A DNA stretch of 64,000 nucleotides from Bog-159 sp035499555 (GTDB lineage Bacteria > Acidobacteriota > Terriglobia > Bryobacterales > Bryobacteraceae), in contig DATJYO010000067.1 of the NCBI GenBank assembly GCA_035499555.1, forward strand, positions 1 to 64,000, in the 5' to 3' direction. Of this stretch, positions 56,701 to 64,000 are shown one piece after another (position 1 is the stretch's first letter; each line of letters begins with the position of its first letter). The translations under genes and the position numbers were made by a program. Below the pieces are notes generated by a model. The model was not told where the DNA came from. It worked only from the letters and a program-made list of their open reading frames with translations, and did no database searches.

Positions 56701-57269
56701 ATCTGGTTTTGCTGAACAGCGATACCGTGGTCACCTCCGGATGGCTGGGGCGCTTGCTCAGCCATCTCCAGCGCGACCCTGGAACCGGCCTGGTCTGCCC
56801 GGTGACTAACTTCGCCGGGAACGAAGCCATGATCGACGTCTCCTATGTTTCGGCGGAGGCGATGCAGAGCTTTGCGCAGGAGTTGGCGCGCGACCGGGAG
56901 GGGCGCCGGCTGGAACTGGAGGTGGCGCCGCTATTTTGCGTCATGATACGCAAGTCGCTCTGGCAGGAGCTGGACGGGCTCGACGAGCGATACGAAGTCG
57001 GCATGTTCGAAGACGACGACTTCTCCCTCAAAGTGCGGCGGCGCGGCTTGCGCGTGGTGGCGGCCGAGGATTGTTTTGTGCATCACTTCGGCCAGGGATC
57101 CTTCGCCCAGCTCCCCGCCGAGACCTACGAGAAGATTTTCCAGGAAAACCGGCGGCGATTCGAAGAGAAATGGAAGGTGACATGGAAGGCCCACCAGCCG
57201 CGGCCCAATGTGAAACCGGCCTACGCCCGGACGCGATTTCACCCGGCCCGATTCTGCCGGCACACCTAG
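53772..57269 (+). CDS. CsaB-type polysaccharide pyruvyl transferase fused to two glycosyltransferase domains
   Basis: This 1165-residue protein has three catalytic parts. Residues 1-370 match CsaB: GYYGFDNAGDEAIL at 14-27, VGGGGLFHDYW near 82 and GMRLHSLIF near 290. CsaB adds a pyruvate ketal to the glycan that SLH domains bind. A helical linker, perhaps a coiled coil, covers 370-460. Residues about 525-880 are a GT-B domain (DFRFQRPQQIA, DPVKLYEYLARGKPVVA). Residues about 893-1140 are a GT2 domain (VSIIVVTHN, VDNASTDST, LNSDTVV near 982, FEDDDFSLKVRRRG near 1079). The gene follows two SLH protein genes by 112 bases and precedes another GT gene by 3 bases. The order pyruvylation then glycosylation is inference. 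Confidence 0.88.
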   Translation: MADSATCGSVFIAGYYGFDNAGDEAILGCMLEHLRALRPGLDIRVASGNPEQTAARYGVRSLPWNDTPAVRSAVEQCGLVLVGGGGLFHDYWGVDPDAFLTDRHWGTVYFAGPALLAMLYEKPLMLYAVGVGPLSSTHARSFTRAACEAANVVTVRDAGSRALLESIGVDGARIAVTADPALAFSQDGGGVAPTAPAPVLGVSLRPWAIGAFPEFWEREVAAALDAFVERHGGSILFLPFQTLAGDRENDIAVAERVRAAMRTANSARLLSDSSPQSLYAAIGQCSAVLGMRLHSLIFAFLNRRPFVALSYDPKVGEFLRATGIEGLAADISGVEAARLAGMLDRAMAQADRFGVPLDGLRRELARLARENACAAIRLLESSSRACMARSAAPLLARALKVHQTANADLTARLQAANAAAAQLDDARKLLADSAAGLAVYRSRMADELNAYRSQRAWTAMLAIRKGYTLLTHEGKLAFGKWVLRLPFNGPGPLDPYELHFPDVAENVPPALLERPAGNRGPMVGRQRKYDLIVFAIIDFDFRFQRPQQIAAQFAQDGHRVFWISPTRFLPPSSPEPYRLMALRDNLWEVHLRGRQPDIYLGRLSPELAGSMADGLRALCREGAVSESVALIQLPFWRQAALRLRQDHGCPVIYDCMDEWATFPNMGAFNITEEQDLVREADVLVVSGNTLLEKFRATGLEPVLARNGVDFEFYNQPHAPADLRLARPVIGYFGAIADWMDLELVRAAALARPQYSFVMVGQVFRDDIATIDLPNVHLAGSRPYAEIPSYLERFDVCVIPFVLNQVTKATDPVKLYEYLARGKPVVATAMAELAACGDLIYIARNADDYAAQLDRAVAENDPALRERRMAYAAANTWQQRCHTIDAAVRGRFPLVSIIVVTHNSGEFVGPCMESIAAETSYPNYEVILVDNASTDSTVEAIRAHMPAGDARFQFIHMPANAGFAAANNAGARAARGDYLVLLNSDTVVTSGWLGRLLSHLQRDPGTGLVCPVTNFAGNEAMIDVSYVSAEAMQSFAQELARDREGRRLELEVAPLFCVMIRKSLWQELDGLDERYEVGMFEDDDFSLKVRRRGLRVVAAEDCFVHHFGQGSFAQLPAETYEKIFQENRRRFEEKWKVTWKAHQPRPNVKPAYARTRFHPARFCRHT

Positions 57270-57272
57270 CCG

Positions 57273-59621
57273 ATGTCTCTCAAGAGCGAACAGGGGCGCG
57301 CCTTGCCGCGCCGCCATAAAGGACAGCAACCCGCGATGTCGAGCGGCGCGGGCCACCCCGTTTTGCGCGTGTTCCCTGGAAGCCTGAAAGAACTCATCCG
57401 GCCGTACTATTTGCGGTGGGTCTATTTTCCCCTGATCCCCCACGCCCAGCCCGCGGAATTCCGCGCCTGCTGGAATTATCCGTGCGAGCGGCTGGACGAG
57501 CCGATCCGGCGCCTGCCGCCGGCCGCGAACCTGCCGGACGTGCTTTTCTATCCCATGACGGACTGGCATCAGCGCAATCAGCGCAGCCGCCAGCTCGCCC
57601 TGGCCCTCGGCCAAATGGGGCATCGCTGCATCTATTTGAATCCGCACTTGGGCCGGGAGTACGAGACGAGTCCGCTGTTCGACCGCCGCCCGCGCCTGGC
57701 GCAACTGGCGCCCAACATATTCGAGCTGCACGTGAGGCTGCCGGGCGAGCCCGTCTACCATTTCCGTATGTTGCGGCCAGACGAGGAGGCGTACCTGGCG
57801 GCTGTGCTGGGCGATATCCTGCCGGAAAACCGGCACGGCGTCATGCAGATCGTCAGCTTCCCCATCTGGATGGGCGTGGCCGGCGCTCTGCGCGGGTCTA
57901 GAGACTTTCCGATTATCTACGATTGCCACGATTTCCTGTCCGGCTTCGGAAATGTTGCCGGAAGCATCCTGGCGGCCGAGCCGGCGGCACTGGCCAGCGC
58001 GGACCTGGTACTGTTCTCGGCGCCACAACTTCATCAGGCGCACCCCGGCGTGCGCTCCTGGATGCTGTTGCGCAATGGCGTGGATGCCGGCCATTTCCGG
58101 GATGCGCTTCCCGTCGCCGGACAGCCGCCGGCCGCGGGGTACGTGGGCGCGTTGCAGGAATGGTTCGACATCGACTGCCTGGAAGCGGCCGCGCGCGCCA
58201 ATCCGGACTACCGCTTCGTGCTGGTCGGGCGCGTGGACCACGCTCCCATTCTGCGGCTGCAATCGCTCGCGAACATCGAGTTCGCGGGAGAAGTTCCGTA
58301 CGATCGTCTGCCGGAGGTCTGCGCTTCGTTCCGGGTGGGATTGATCCCGTTTCGCATCAACTCCCTGACCTTGGCGACGAACCCCATCAAGCTGTACGAA
58401 TATTTCAGTTGCGGCATGCCCGTGGTGAGTACTTCATTGCCGGAAGTGGAGCGCATGGGGCACCTGGCATACGTCGCGCGGACACCCGCGGAGTTTGCCG
58501 CGGCCGTGCGGCAGGCGATGCAGGAGAACGATCCGGAGCGGCGGCAGCGGCGGCTGGACATCGCGGTGCGGGAGAGCTGGATGGATCGCGCCCAGACGCT
58601 GGTCGCGCGGATCCGGGGGCTTTCATCCGGGCTGCCGCGCACACTGCATATCGGCGGATACTGGCGCGGACAAAACGACATCGTGCGGCAGATGATGCTG
58701 GGCTTGCGGGCTGCAGGCGCTGATGTCTATGAATTCAACACCGACGAGCGGCCGGGGGCTTTGGAAACCGGCGATATTCCGTACGACCGGGGAACTTCGG
58801 GTCCGGTCTGGCTGAATTGGGAAGTGCTGCGTCCGGTAATCGAGGCTTTCGATCCCGAGCTGATCGTCTGCAATGCGGGCGGGTTGAGCTTCCGCCCCCA
58901 GCATGCCGCCGCGCTCAGGTCGAAGTGCCTGCTGGTGGGCATCGCCCTGAGCGATCCGGACGTGTTCGAGCGCGCCACCAGCAAGATCGCGCGCAACTTT
59001 CACGTCTTCCTGACCAACGCGCCGCAGTGTGTGCCGGCCTATCGCGAAATGGGTGCGCGGGTGATGGAACTGCCGATCGCGACCAATGAGGAGTTCTTCC
59101 AGCCGGTCCCGCCGCGCGACGACCTCCGTTGCGACGCGCTGTTGATCGGCCGGGCGCACCGCGACCGCGTGGAGCCGGTTCGCGCCCTGTGCGAACGCTT
59201 CCAAGTGCACGTCTATGGCGAGGGCTGGGACGAGTTTGGCATACCCAGCCGGGGCCTGATCTTCGGGCAGGATCTTCTGGCCGCCTTGAATTCGGCGCGG
59301 GTGACGCTGGTCTTCTCGCGCACGCCGGCCGGCCATGGCATCATCAAGGTCGGCCTGTTCGACTTCCTGGCGGCCGGCGCGCTGGTGGCCGCCGACTATA
59401 TTCCGGAGTTGGCGCATTACCTGGAGCCGGGCCGGGAGATTCTAACGTTCCGGAATGCGGAGGAACTGGTGGCCCTCGTGGAACGCTGCCGTGCGCATCC
59501 GGAAGAAGCCGCGGCAGTCCGCGCCGCGGGCCGGACGCGCGTGCTGCGAGAGCATACCTGGCGGGCCATATGGCCGGGCCTGTTGATGGCTATTGCAGAT
59601 CTCGCAGGGAAGCTCCCCTGA
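57273..59621 (+). CDS. Double GT-B glycosyltransferase protein
   Basis: This 782-residue protein holds two GT-B-like domains. The first, at about 88-445, has NPIKLYEYFSCGMPVVST near 370 and YVGALQEWFD near 290. The second, at about 455-782, has a CgeB-like look: HIGGYWRGQN at the start and GLFDFLAAGALVAADY near 694. The GT-B part of the upstream fusion resembles the first domain (the same KLYEY motif), so duplication is likely. The start is 3 bases after the upstream stop, so translation is probably coupled. A start at residue 22 is also possible. Products and acceptors are unknown. Confidence 0.82.
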   Translation: MSLKSEQGRALPRRHKGQQPAMSSGAGHPVLRVFPGSLKELIRPYYLRWVYFPLIPHAQPAEFRACWNYPCERLDEPIRRLPPAANLPDVLFYPMTDWHQRNQRSRQLALALGQMGHRCIYLNPHLGREYETSPLFDRRPRLAQLAPNIFELHVRLPGEPVYHFRMLRPDEEAYLAAVLGDILPENRHGVMQIVSFPIWMGVAGALRGSRDFPIIYDCHDFLSGFGNVAGSILAAEPAALASADLVLFSAPQLHQAHPGVRSWMLLRNGVDAGHFRDALPVAGQPPAAGYVGALQEWFDIDCLEAAARANPDYRFVLVGRVDHAPILRLQSLANIEFAGEVPYDRLPEVCASFRVGLIPFRINSLTLATNPIKLYEYFSCGMPVVSTSLPEVERMGHLAYVARTPAEFAAAVRQAMQENDPERRQRRLDIAVRESWMDRAQTLVARIRGLSSGLPRTLHIGGYWRGQNDIVRQMMLGLRAAGADVYEFNTDERPGALETGDIPYDRGTSGPVWLNWEVLRPVIEAFDPELIVCNAGGLSFRPQHAAALRSKCLLVGIALSDPDVFERATSKIARNFHVFLTNAPQCVPAYREMGARVMELPIATNEEFFQPVPPRDDLRCDALLIGRAHRDRVEPVRALCERFQVHVYGEGWDEFGIPSRGLIFGQDLLAALNSARVTLVFSRTPAGHGIIKVGLFDFLAAGALVAADYIPELAHYLEPGREILTFRNAEELVALVERCRAHPEEAAAVRAAGRTRVLREHTWRAIWPGLLMAIADLAGKLP

Positions 59622-59630
59622 TCGCGCTCC

Positions 59631-59654
59631 GCAAGATCGCGCAGGTGATCTTGC
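59631..59654. terminator. Hairpin at the convergent end of the double GT and GT-C-like genes
   Basis: GCAAGATC and GATCTTGC form a perfect 8-bp stem with an 8-base loop, just after the plus-strand stop and touching the minus-strand stop. No T-tract follows, so it is a possible two-way terminator. Confidence 0.5.
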
Positions 59655-61138
59655 TAATACCGATGCACCTGGGCCTGACGGAGGAGGATGTGCGCATGGC
59701 GGCCGCGGCGCTGGGCCAGATCTGCACAGAGTCCGGCGGCTCGCTCCGTGATCCATAGGACGTCTGCAACCAGGCAGCAGTCGAACAGGAAATTGAAGAT
59801 GAATAAGTGCTTTTGAAATTCATTTCCATCGCCCAGAATGGCGGTGTAAAACATCAGCGCCCCCGCCGACGCCATGGCCGCCTGGAACTGCAGCAGCACG
59901 CAGGTCCGCGGATTCGCCGCACGTGCGCTGAGCCACCACGGCGCGGCGATATTCGCGAGCAGAAACACCGCCATGAACCAGAGGCTATGCAACCGCTTGC
60001 GCGCCGAGTCCCACAGGCTGAAGGCCTTGCTCAACGCCGTACAAGGACGGCCCACCGCGCGCTCGAAATTGCCGAGGGGCACGCGGTTCGACAAGGAGTT
60101 CCGCACGCCGCGACTGGTTAATGCCAGGAGCCGCCGCGGGCGGGCGAGATAGAACTCCACCAATCGTGCGTAGGATGCCTGGCGCGGGAAGCTGGCCGGA
60201 TCGCCGACAACTGAATGCACGCTAAAAGCCGATTGCCCAGCGTAAGCGCTCAACCTTGGGTCGAGCCCCAGCGCCACGAGATCCTCTGCCGGCGAAGGAG
60301 AATAGGGCAGCACCTGCAGGAAGATCGAATTATAGAGGTTGACCATCCGAACTTTGTAGTTCATTTTCAAAACCACGCCGCCAACCGACAGCCACGCGGA
60401 CATCGCCAATACGCCCAGCACCCACACCGCGCGCCATTCCCCGGAACGCGGGGTTACCCGGCGCAGGCTGATCGCCAGGAATGGAACCGTAGCCAGAAGT
60501 ACGGGCAGGTTTTGCACCTTCGCCGCCACGAAAAGCACGAGCGTTAGGAAAACAGCCACCAGCTGCGGACGCGAGGGAGCCGGATGATTGACCAGAAGAA
60601 TGACGGCGGCGATAAATGCCAGGCCGAATAAATAAGTGGCGGATTCCGAGTAGAACGAATTGAAATAAGCCAGGTATCCGGTGTCGCACCCTATAAGCAG
60701 GAGCAACGCGCCCAGCATGCATTGCGTCAGCCGGGTAAGTCCGCTGGCGCAACGGAGCAGCAGGGCGAACGCTACGAGCAGGGCCAACAGATGGACGGCA
60801 CCCAGCACCCGGGCATCGAATACCGCGGCGCGTCCGACCAGCCGCCGGACGATGCGAGCCGCGCTGGTGAAGGCTAACTCGGAGGTCACGTAGTCGGGAA
60901 GCTGCAAAGGCACAATCTGATAAGTCAGATTCGCGAAGCAGAAGTACGGCCTGGGAGCCGCCAGCACGCTGGCTGGATACTTGAGTCCCGCTCCCGGCAG
61001 GACGCGGGCGAAATCGCCCTGGTCCGCCATTCCCACCGCCGGCGGCACAAATAGCACGAACGAGCCGATGGCAGCGGCCAGCAAAAGCACCACGACGGCA
61101 AGCCATTGTTGAAAGCTGCCATGGGGCATCCCGTCCAT
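59654..61138 (-). CDS. Polytopic membrane protein, GT-C-like, function unknown
   Basis: This 494-residue protein has about 10 to 12 hydrophobic helices. GMADQGDFARV lies after the first helix and YFNSFYSES after a later one. An acidic motif in the first external loop and a Ser-Glu motif are usual in GT-C-type transferases of surface glycans, but I do not recognise an exact family. Its place beside glycosyltransferases fits a periplasmic glycosylation step. The ATG at 61138 is chosen; the first helix begins about ten residues later. In-frame starts exist at 61198 and 61129. Confidence 0.72.
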   Translation of the reverse strand: MDGMPHGSFQQWLAVVVLLLAAAIGSFVLFVPPAVGMADQGDFARVLPGAGLKYPASVLAAPRPYFCFANLTYQIVPLQLPDYVTSELAFTSAARIVRRLVGRAAVFDARVLGAVHLLALLVAFALLLRCASGLTRLTQCMLGALLLLIGCDTGYLAYFNSFYSESATYLFGLAFIAAVILLVNHPAPSRPQLVAVFLTLVLFVAAKVQNLPVLLATVPFLAISLRRVTPRSGEWRAVWVLGVLAMSAWLSVGGVVLKMNYKVRMVNLYNSIFLQVLPYSPSPAEDLVALGLDPRLSAYAGQSAFSVHSVVGDPASFPRQASYARLVEFYLARPRRLLALTSRGVRNSLSNRVPLGNFERAVGRPCTALSKAFSLWDSARKRLHSLWFMAVFLLANIAAPWWLSARAANPRTCVLLQFQAAMASAGALMFYTAILGDGNEFQKHLFIFNFLFDCCLVADVLWITERAAGLCADLAQRRGRHAHILLRQAQVHRY

Positions 61139-61323
61139 GGTGCCAATGTAACCTAACCGGCTTAGCCGGAGCTTGGCCCGGAAAGCGGACATCCGCATCG
61201 GTGTCCGCGAGTGACACGAGCGATAATGGTTGCGAAGGGTGGCTCACGACGCTGACCAGTCGCCGGGCGTGGAACATCCGCCCCAGCCGGAGTTCCCTTG
61301 GCGAAGGGGATTTGCCCTCACGG

Positions 61324-61382
61324 TCGTTGATACCACAGGCCATCTCTACACCATGTCGCTGGGTTGACGAGGGTATCAACGA
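61324..61382. promoter_or_regulatory. 11-bp inverted repeat directly before the phosphotransferase-like gene
   Basis: TCGTTGATACC (61324-61334) and GGTATCAACGA (61372-61382) are exact reverse complements separated by 37 bases. The right arm overlaps the first bases of the ribosome binding site GAGGAGG (61381-61387). It could be an operator with spaced half-sites or a leader stem that hides the ribosome site. The 255-base gap holds no other gene that I can support. Confidence 0.45.
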
Positions 61383-61387
61383 GGAGG
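61381..61387 (+). promoter_or_regulatory. Ribosome binding site of the phosphotransferase-like gene
   Basis: GAGGAGG lies six bases before the ATG at 61394 and fixes that start over an upstream in-frame ATG at 61364. Confidence 0.75.
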
Positions 61388-61393
61388 CTTGTT

Positions 61394-62464
61394 ATGACCA
61401 AAGACGGCGGCTTCGAGAAGGCTGTCCGCCGCACCGGGGAAACCGGCCAGCGCTACACCCAAGCGCTCACCGACCTTGAAGGGCTCCCAGCCCGGACGTT
61501 TCACCAGTTGGACGGTGCGCGTCTGGTCGCCCATCTTCGGGATCACTACGGCATCGACGCGGTCGCCGCGACCAAGGTCAGTCAGCACCACGACCACGTT
61601 TTTCGCATTGACCGCCGCGACGGCGACCCGTGGATTGCACGCGCGTTCTCGCCTGCCCGCCCGCGGGCCGGCGTCGAAGGCGATGCCGCGATCCTGCGGT
61701 TCCTGGAGCGCCACGACTACCCAGCGGAGCGGCTCACGACCGACGACGCGGTGTCGGTATGCGACGATATGACCGTCCTCGTCACCCGATTCGTCCCCGG
61801 CGGGCCGCTCCCGGTGGCCGCCGGACACCAGGGCAGCGAGAAGTTCGCCATCATGGGTGACCTGCTTGGACGGCTGCATACCCTGCCGTTCGACGAGTCC
61901 GCCAGCCGCCCCGGTGGGGCGAGCGGGGATGATCCAAACCACGAGGGCAGCCCGCGTCAGGACCTCATGGCGGCCCTCGCTTTCCTCGACGCGGTTGACA
62001 CCAGGGTCGCTCCGGACGAGCGCGAGCGATTCGAGCGGCTCCGCGACCAGGTGCGCTCGGCCGACGACGGCCACGGCCTGCCGGAGGCGTTGCTGCACGG
62101 CAACCTCCTCCACGCCCCGGATCACGTGATCCTAAGCGAGCAAGGGCCGGTGGCGATCAATTGGAAGGCGGCCGGGCGCGGCCCGCGCCTGGCGGACTTT
62201 GCCTGGCTTATGTGGGGCACCTGGCGCAACGCGGACTGGATCAGTCTGGCCGTGGCCGCGTACCGCGAGCACGTCGCGTTGACCGACGACGAGATCGAGC
62301 GGCTCGAGGCGGTGATGTACATACGGCCCTTGTACCTGGGCTGCTTCAGCTACCGGCGTGACCTGGTCAACGGCCGCCCGCCCAGCCGGGAGGTGTGGGG
62401 CTTCGTTAACCCCAGGCACATCGGCGCAATTGCAGCCGCGACCCGTGCCGCGTACCGCCGCTAG
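61394..62464 (+). CDS. Aminoglycoside-phosphotransferase-fold protein, probable pseudokinase
   Basis: This 356-residue protein has the overall layout of the APH/choline kinase family, with a helical insert and the closing motif AGRGPRLADFAWL. Two key Asp are changed. The catalytic loop, normally HGD, reads HGN at 235-237, and the metal-binding IDW reads INW at 255-257. A phosphotransfer reaction is therefore doubtful, and a regulatory or binding role is possible. The wording of the protein, with many Asp, Arg and Glu, looks more like actinobacterial or Chloroflexi relatives than its neighbours, which could mean transfer. The start at 61394 is fixed by a strong ribosome site. Confidence 0.8.
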   Translation: MTKDGGFEKAVRRTGETGQRYTQALTDLEGLPARTFHQLDGARLVAHLRDHYGIDAVAATKVSQHHDHVFRIDRRDGDPWIARAFSPARPRAGVEGDAAILRFLERHDYPAERLTTDDAVSVCDDMTVLVTRFVPGGPLPVAAGHQGSEKFAIMGDLLGRLHTLPFDESASRPGGASGDDPNHEGSPRQDLMAALAFLDAVDTRVAPDERERFERLRDQVRSADDGHGLPEALLHGNLLHAPDHVILSEQGPVAINWKAAGRGPRLADFAWLMWGTWRNADWISLAVAAYREHVALTDDEIERLEAVMYIRPLYLGCFSYRRDLVNGRPPSREVWGFVNPRHIGAIAAATRAAYRR

Positions 62465-62538
62465 CTCCACGGGCACGGGTCCGACCACACAGGGGGCTAA
62501 GAAGCCACGCCAAAGCCGGTCAGAATCTGTGGGTCTAA

Positions 62539-64000
62539 CTATTGGATTCGCAGGCCGTTCGGCAGCGCCGCTTCCTCCGTCCCGGTAGTAACCACGATGG
62601 TTGTCGGGTCGGGCGCGACGCTCGCGCCGATGGAGACCTTTACCTGGAGTGTGGTCGCGTTTGTGACCGTGATGTTGGAGGCCGTCACCCCCGCCGGCGG
62701 CGTCACCTGGGTAGTGCCTTGTACGAAGTGCGTATTGGCGCCCGTCAGAGTTACGGTCACCGCCTCACCGGGCGTTACCAGGCTGGGAGCGGCGGTGCCG
62801 ATCACCGGCGTGCCCGCCGGCAGCAGTTCGTTCATCAGACCCGTCACAATGAATACCGCCATCTGGCCGCGCGTCAGCGTCTCGTCCGGGCAATACACGC
62901 CCGGACCGCAGCCGGACGTAATGCCGACCTGAGCCATCTTCTGGACAAACGGGAAAAACATGTTAGAGGGCGGCACATCAGTGAAATAAGGCGTGGTGGG
63001 ATACGTGTACGGTGTGGTCCGGTAACGGGACACGATGATGAACACGGCCATTTCGCCGCGGGTCACGGCGTCGTTCGGGCAAAAGGCGGTCGCCGTGCAG
63101 CCGCTGGTGATCCCCAGGTCGCGAAGCTTCTGCACGAATTTGAAGTACGGGTTGGTGGGCGGCACATCCGTGAAATAGGGCGTGGTCGTATAACTGAAGC
63201 TGCTGCCTCGTTCAATCGCCGCGATCAGGAAAACGGCCATCTGGCCGCGGGTGGTGGTCGAGTCCGGACAATAGTCCAAAGGCGACGAAGAGCAGCCGGA
63301 GGTGATGCCGGACTGATACATGACATCGGCGAAGTCGAAGTAATAGGCCGGCGGCGGCACATCCGCGAAAACGTCCGCGGTGGCGCGCTGCGTCACGGTT
63401 ACAGTCTGGCTGCCCAGGGTTATGGCGCCGGTGCGTACGGCGCCGGAGCTATTGGCCGTCACCCGAAAGCTGACGCTGCCATTCCCGGTTCCGCTGGCCC
63501 CGGCGGTGATACTGACAAAGTCGCCGCCAGCGACGGTCCAGGTACAGCCGGCGGTGGCCGTTACGTTCAACACGGGCCCGGTCTGGCTGCTGGAATCGAG
63601 ATAGACCGCGGCGGGACTGATCGACGCATCGCATTCTGCCGCGAAGCTGGCCGTCTGATTACCGCTCAGATGATTGAAGGCCGCGTTGGACGGCGAGAAG
63701 CTGAATCCGGTTATCGCCGGTGTAACTGTGTAGTCGCCGCCACTGGGAACCGTGAAGCTGTACCGGCCCGAGCCGTCCGATGTGGCCGTGCCGGTTTGCG
63801 ATCCGGTTAGATTTACGGTCGTCCCGCTCAGCCCGTTGCCGGAAAGCGTGATCTGGCCGGAGATAGTATACGTGGAGGGGTCGATCTTCGCCAGGAAGGC
63901 ATTCATCGCCGCCGGAGGCAGAGTCTGCATGGCGCCCGGCGTGACCGGAAAATTCGGGGATAGCGTTGAGCCGGTCGTAACTGCCAGCCCCTCGGGATCC
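62539..64000 (-). CDS. SBBP-repeat / BACON-like / three-SLH surface protein, N-terminus beyond the window
   Basis: The frame stays open through the right edge, so at least 486 C-terminal residues are present. The first visible residues (FPVTPGAMQT, NAFLAKIDP) are typical of an SBBP repeat. A carboxypeptidase-regulatory-like domain (YTISGQITLSGNGLSG) follows, then a BACON-like domain (CTWTVAGGDFVSI, GAITLGSQTVTVTQ). Three SLH domains (about 63375-62820), each with a Cys pair, and an IPT/TIG-like domain close the protein. The SLH-IPT end matches those of the proteins at 47296 and 51230, though it is more distant. An internal ATG at 63928-63930 is not the start. Confidence 0.85.
   Translation of the reverse strand, partial: DPEGLAVTTGSTLSPNFPVTPGAMQTLPPAAMNAFLAKIDPSTYTISGQITLSGNGLSGTTVNLTGSQTGTATSDGSGRYSFTVPSGGDYTVTPAITGFSFSPSNAAFNHLSGNQTASFAAECDASISPAAVYLDSSSQTGPVLNVTATAGCTWTVAGGDFVSITAGASGTGNGSVSFRVTANSSGAVRTGAITLGSQTVTVTQRATADVFADVPPPAYYFDFADVMYQSGITSGCSSSPLDYCPDSTTTRGQMAVFLIAAIERGSSFSYTTTPYFTDVPPTNPYFKFVQKLRDLGITSGCTATAFCPNDAVTRGEMAVFIIVSRYRTTPYTYPTTPYFTDVPPSNMFFPFVQKMAQVGITSGCGPGVYCPDETLTRGQMAVFIVTGLMNELLPAGTPVIGTAAPSLVTPGEAVTVTLTGANTHFVQGTTQVTPPAGVTASNITVTNATTLQVKVSIGASVAPDPTTIVVTTGTEEAALPNGLRIQ

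Noticed and set aside
56931..58262. A 443-residue open frame on the minus strand
   Set aside because: It bridges the antisense of two coupled GT genes and shows no domain; the plus-strand proteins explain the region.
62542..63810. A 422-residue open frame on the plus strand
   Set aside because: It is antisense to the third SLH protein; the His/Arg/Gly-rich pattern recurs opposite the other SLH genes and marks it as a shadow.
1..64000. Mobile elements, tRNA, rRNA, riboswitches
   Set aside because: No transposase, integrase, cloverleaf, rRNA stretch or known riboswitch core was recognised in the reading.

Overview
The window reads as chromosomal DNA of an acidobacterium, probably of the Solibacter/Bryobacter type. 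The evidence is protein family content, not a database search. One protein ends in what looks like the C-terminal domain known from Solibacter paralogues (TIGR03437). Others are a GloVer-type tandem-repeat protein, SBBP-type propeller proteins, a large Oar-like TonB-dependent receptor with a carboxypeptidase-regulatory-like N-terminus, and many big secreted proteins. The DNA is GC-rich and gene-dense. I found no tRNA or rRNA gene, insertion sequence, phage gene or CRISPR array.

Region 1 (4-19344) is an exopolysaccharide or O-antigen cluster. It holds an asparagine-synthase-like amidotransferase, a Wzy/ligase-type polymerase, a giant secreted protein of unknown function, a GDP-mannose 6-dehydrogenase (AlgD type), a Wzx-type flippase and a GT2 enzyme. 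It continues with two GT-C membrane glycosyltransferases, a dolichol-phosphate-mannose-synthase-like enzyme with a GtrA-like tail, a GT4 enzyme, an FkbM methyltransferase, a FemAB/GNAT-like protein and a GNAT acetyltransferase. Together these could make, decorate, flip and polymerise a uronate-containing glycan.

Region 2 (19393-44092) is rich in exported proteins. It has three arylsulfotransferase-fold paralogues, a PAPS-type sulfotransferase, the TonB receptor, the GloVer-repeat protein and a propeller-diheme cytochrome. It also has three TIM-barrel-like proteins (two with FN3 repeats) and a 14-unit BNR-repeat protein. Five of these genes have clear TTGACA / TATAxT- or CATACT-type promoters with 17-18 bp spacers. 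MsrB (44225-44827) closes the region.

Region 3 (44843-64000) is a second glycosyltransferase and cell-surface region. It holds a GT2 and a GT4 enzyme, then two large propeller proteins that share a C-terminal cassette of three SLH domains plus an IPT/TIG-like domain. Next comes a 1165-residue fusion of a CsaB-type pyruvyl transferase with two glycosyltransferase domains, a double GT-B protein, a GT-C-like membrane protein and a probable pseudokinase of the aminoglycoside-phosphotransferase fold. A third SLH protein runs off the right edge. SLH domains bind pyruvylated wall glycans in Gram-positive bacteria and Thermus, so SLH proteins beside a CsaB fusion in a probable acidobacterium are the most interesting feature here.

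Gene orientation alternates often. Ten convergent gene pairs are tightly packed: two overlap by 74 and 55 bases, and two have directly abutting stop codons.
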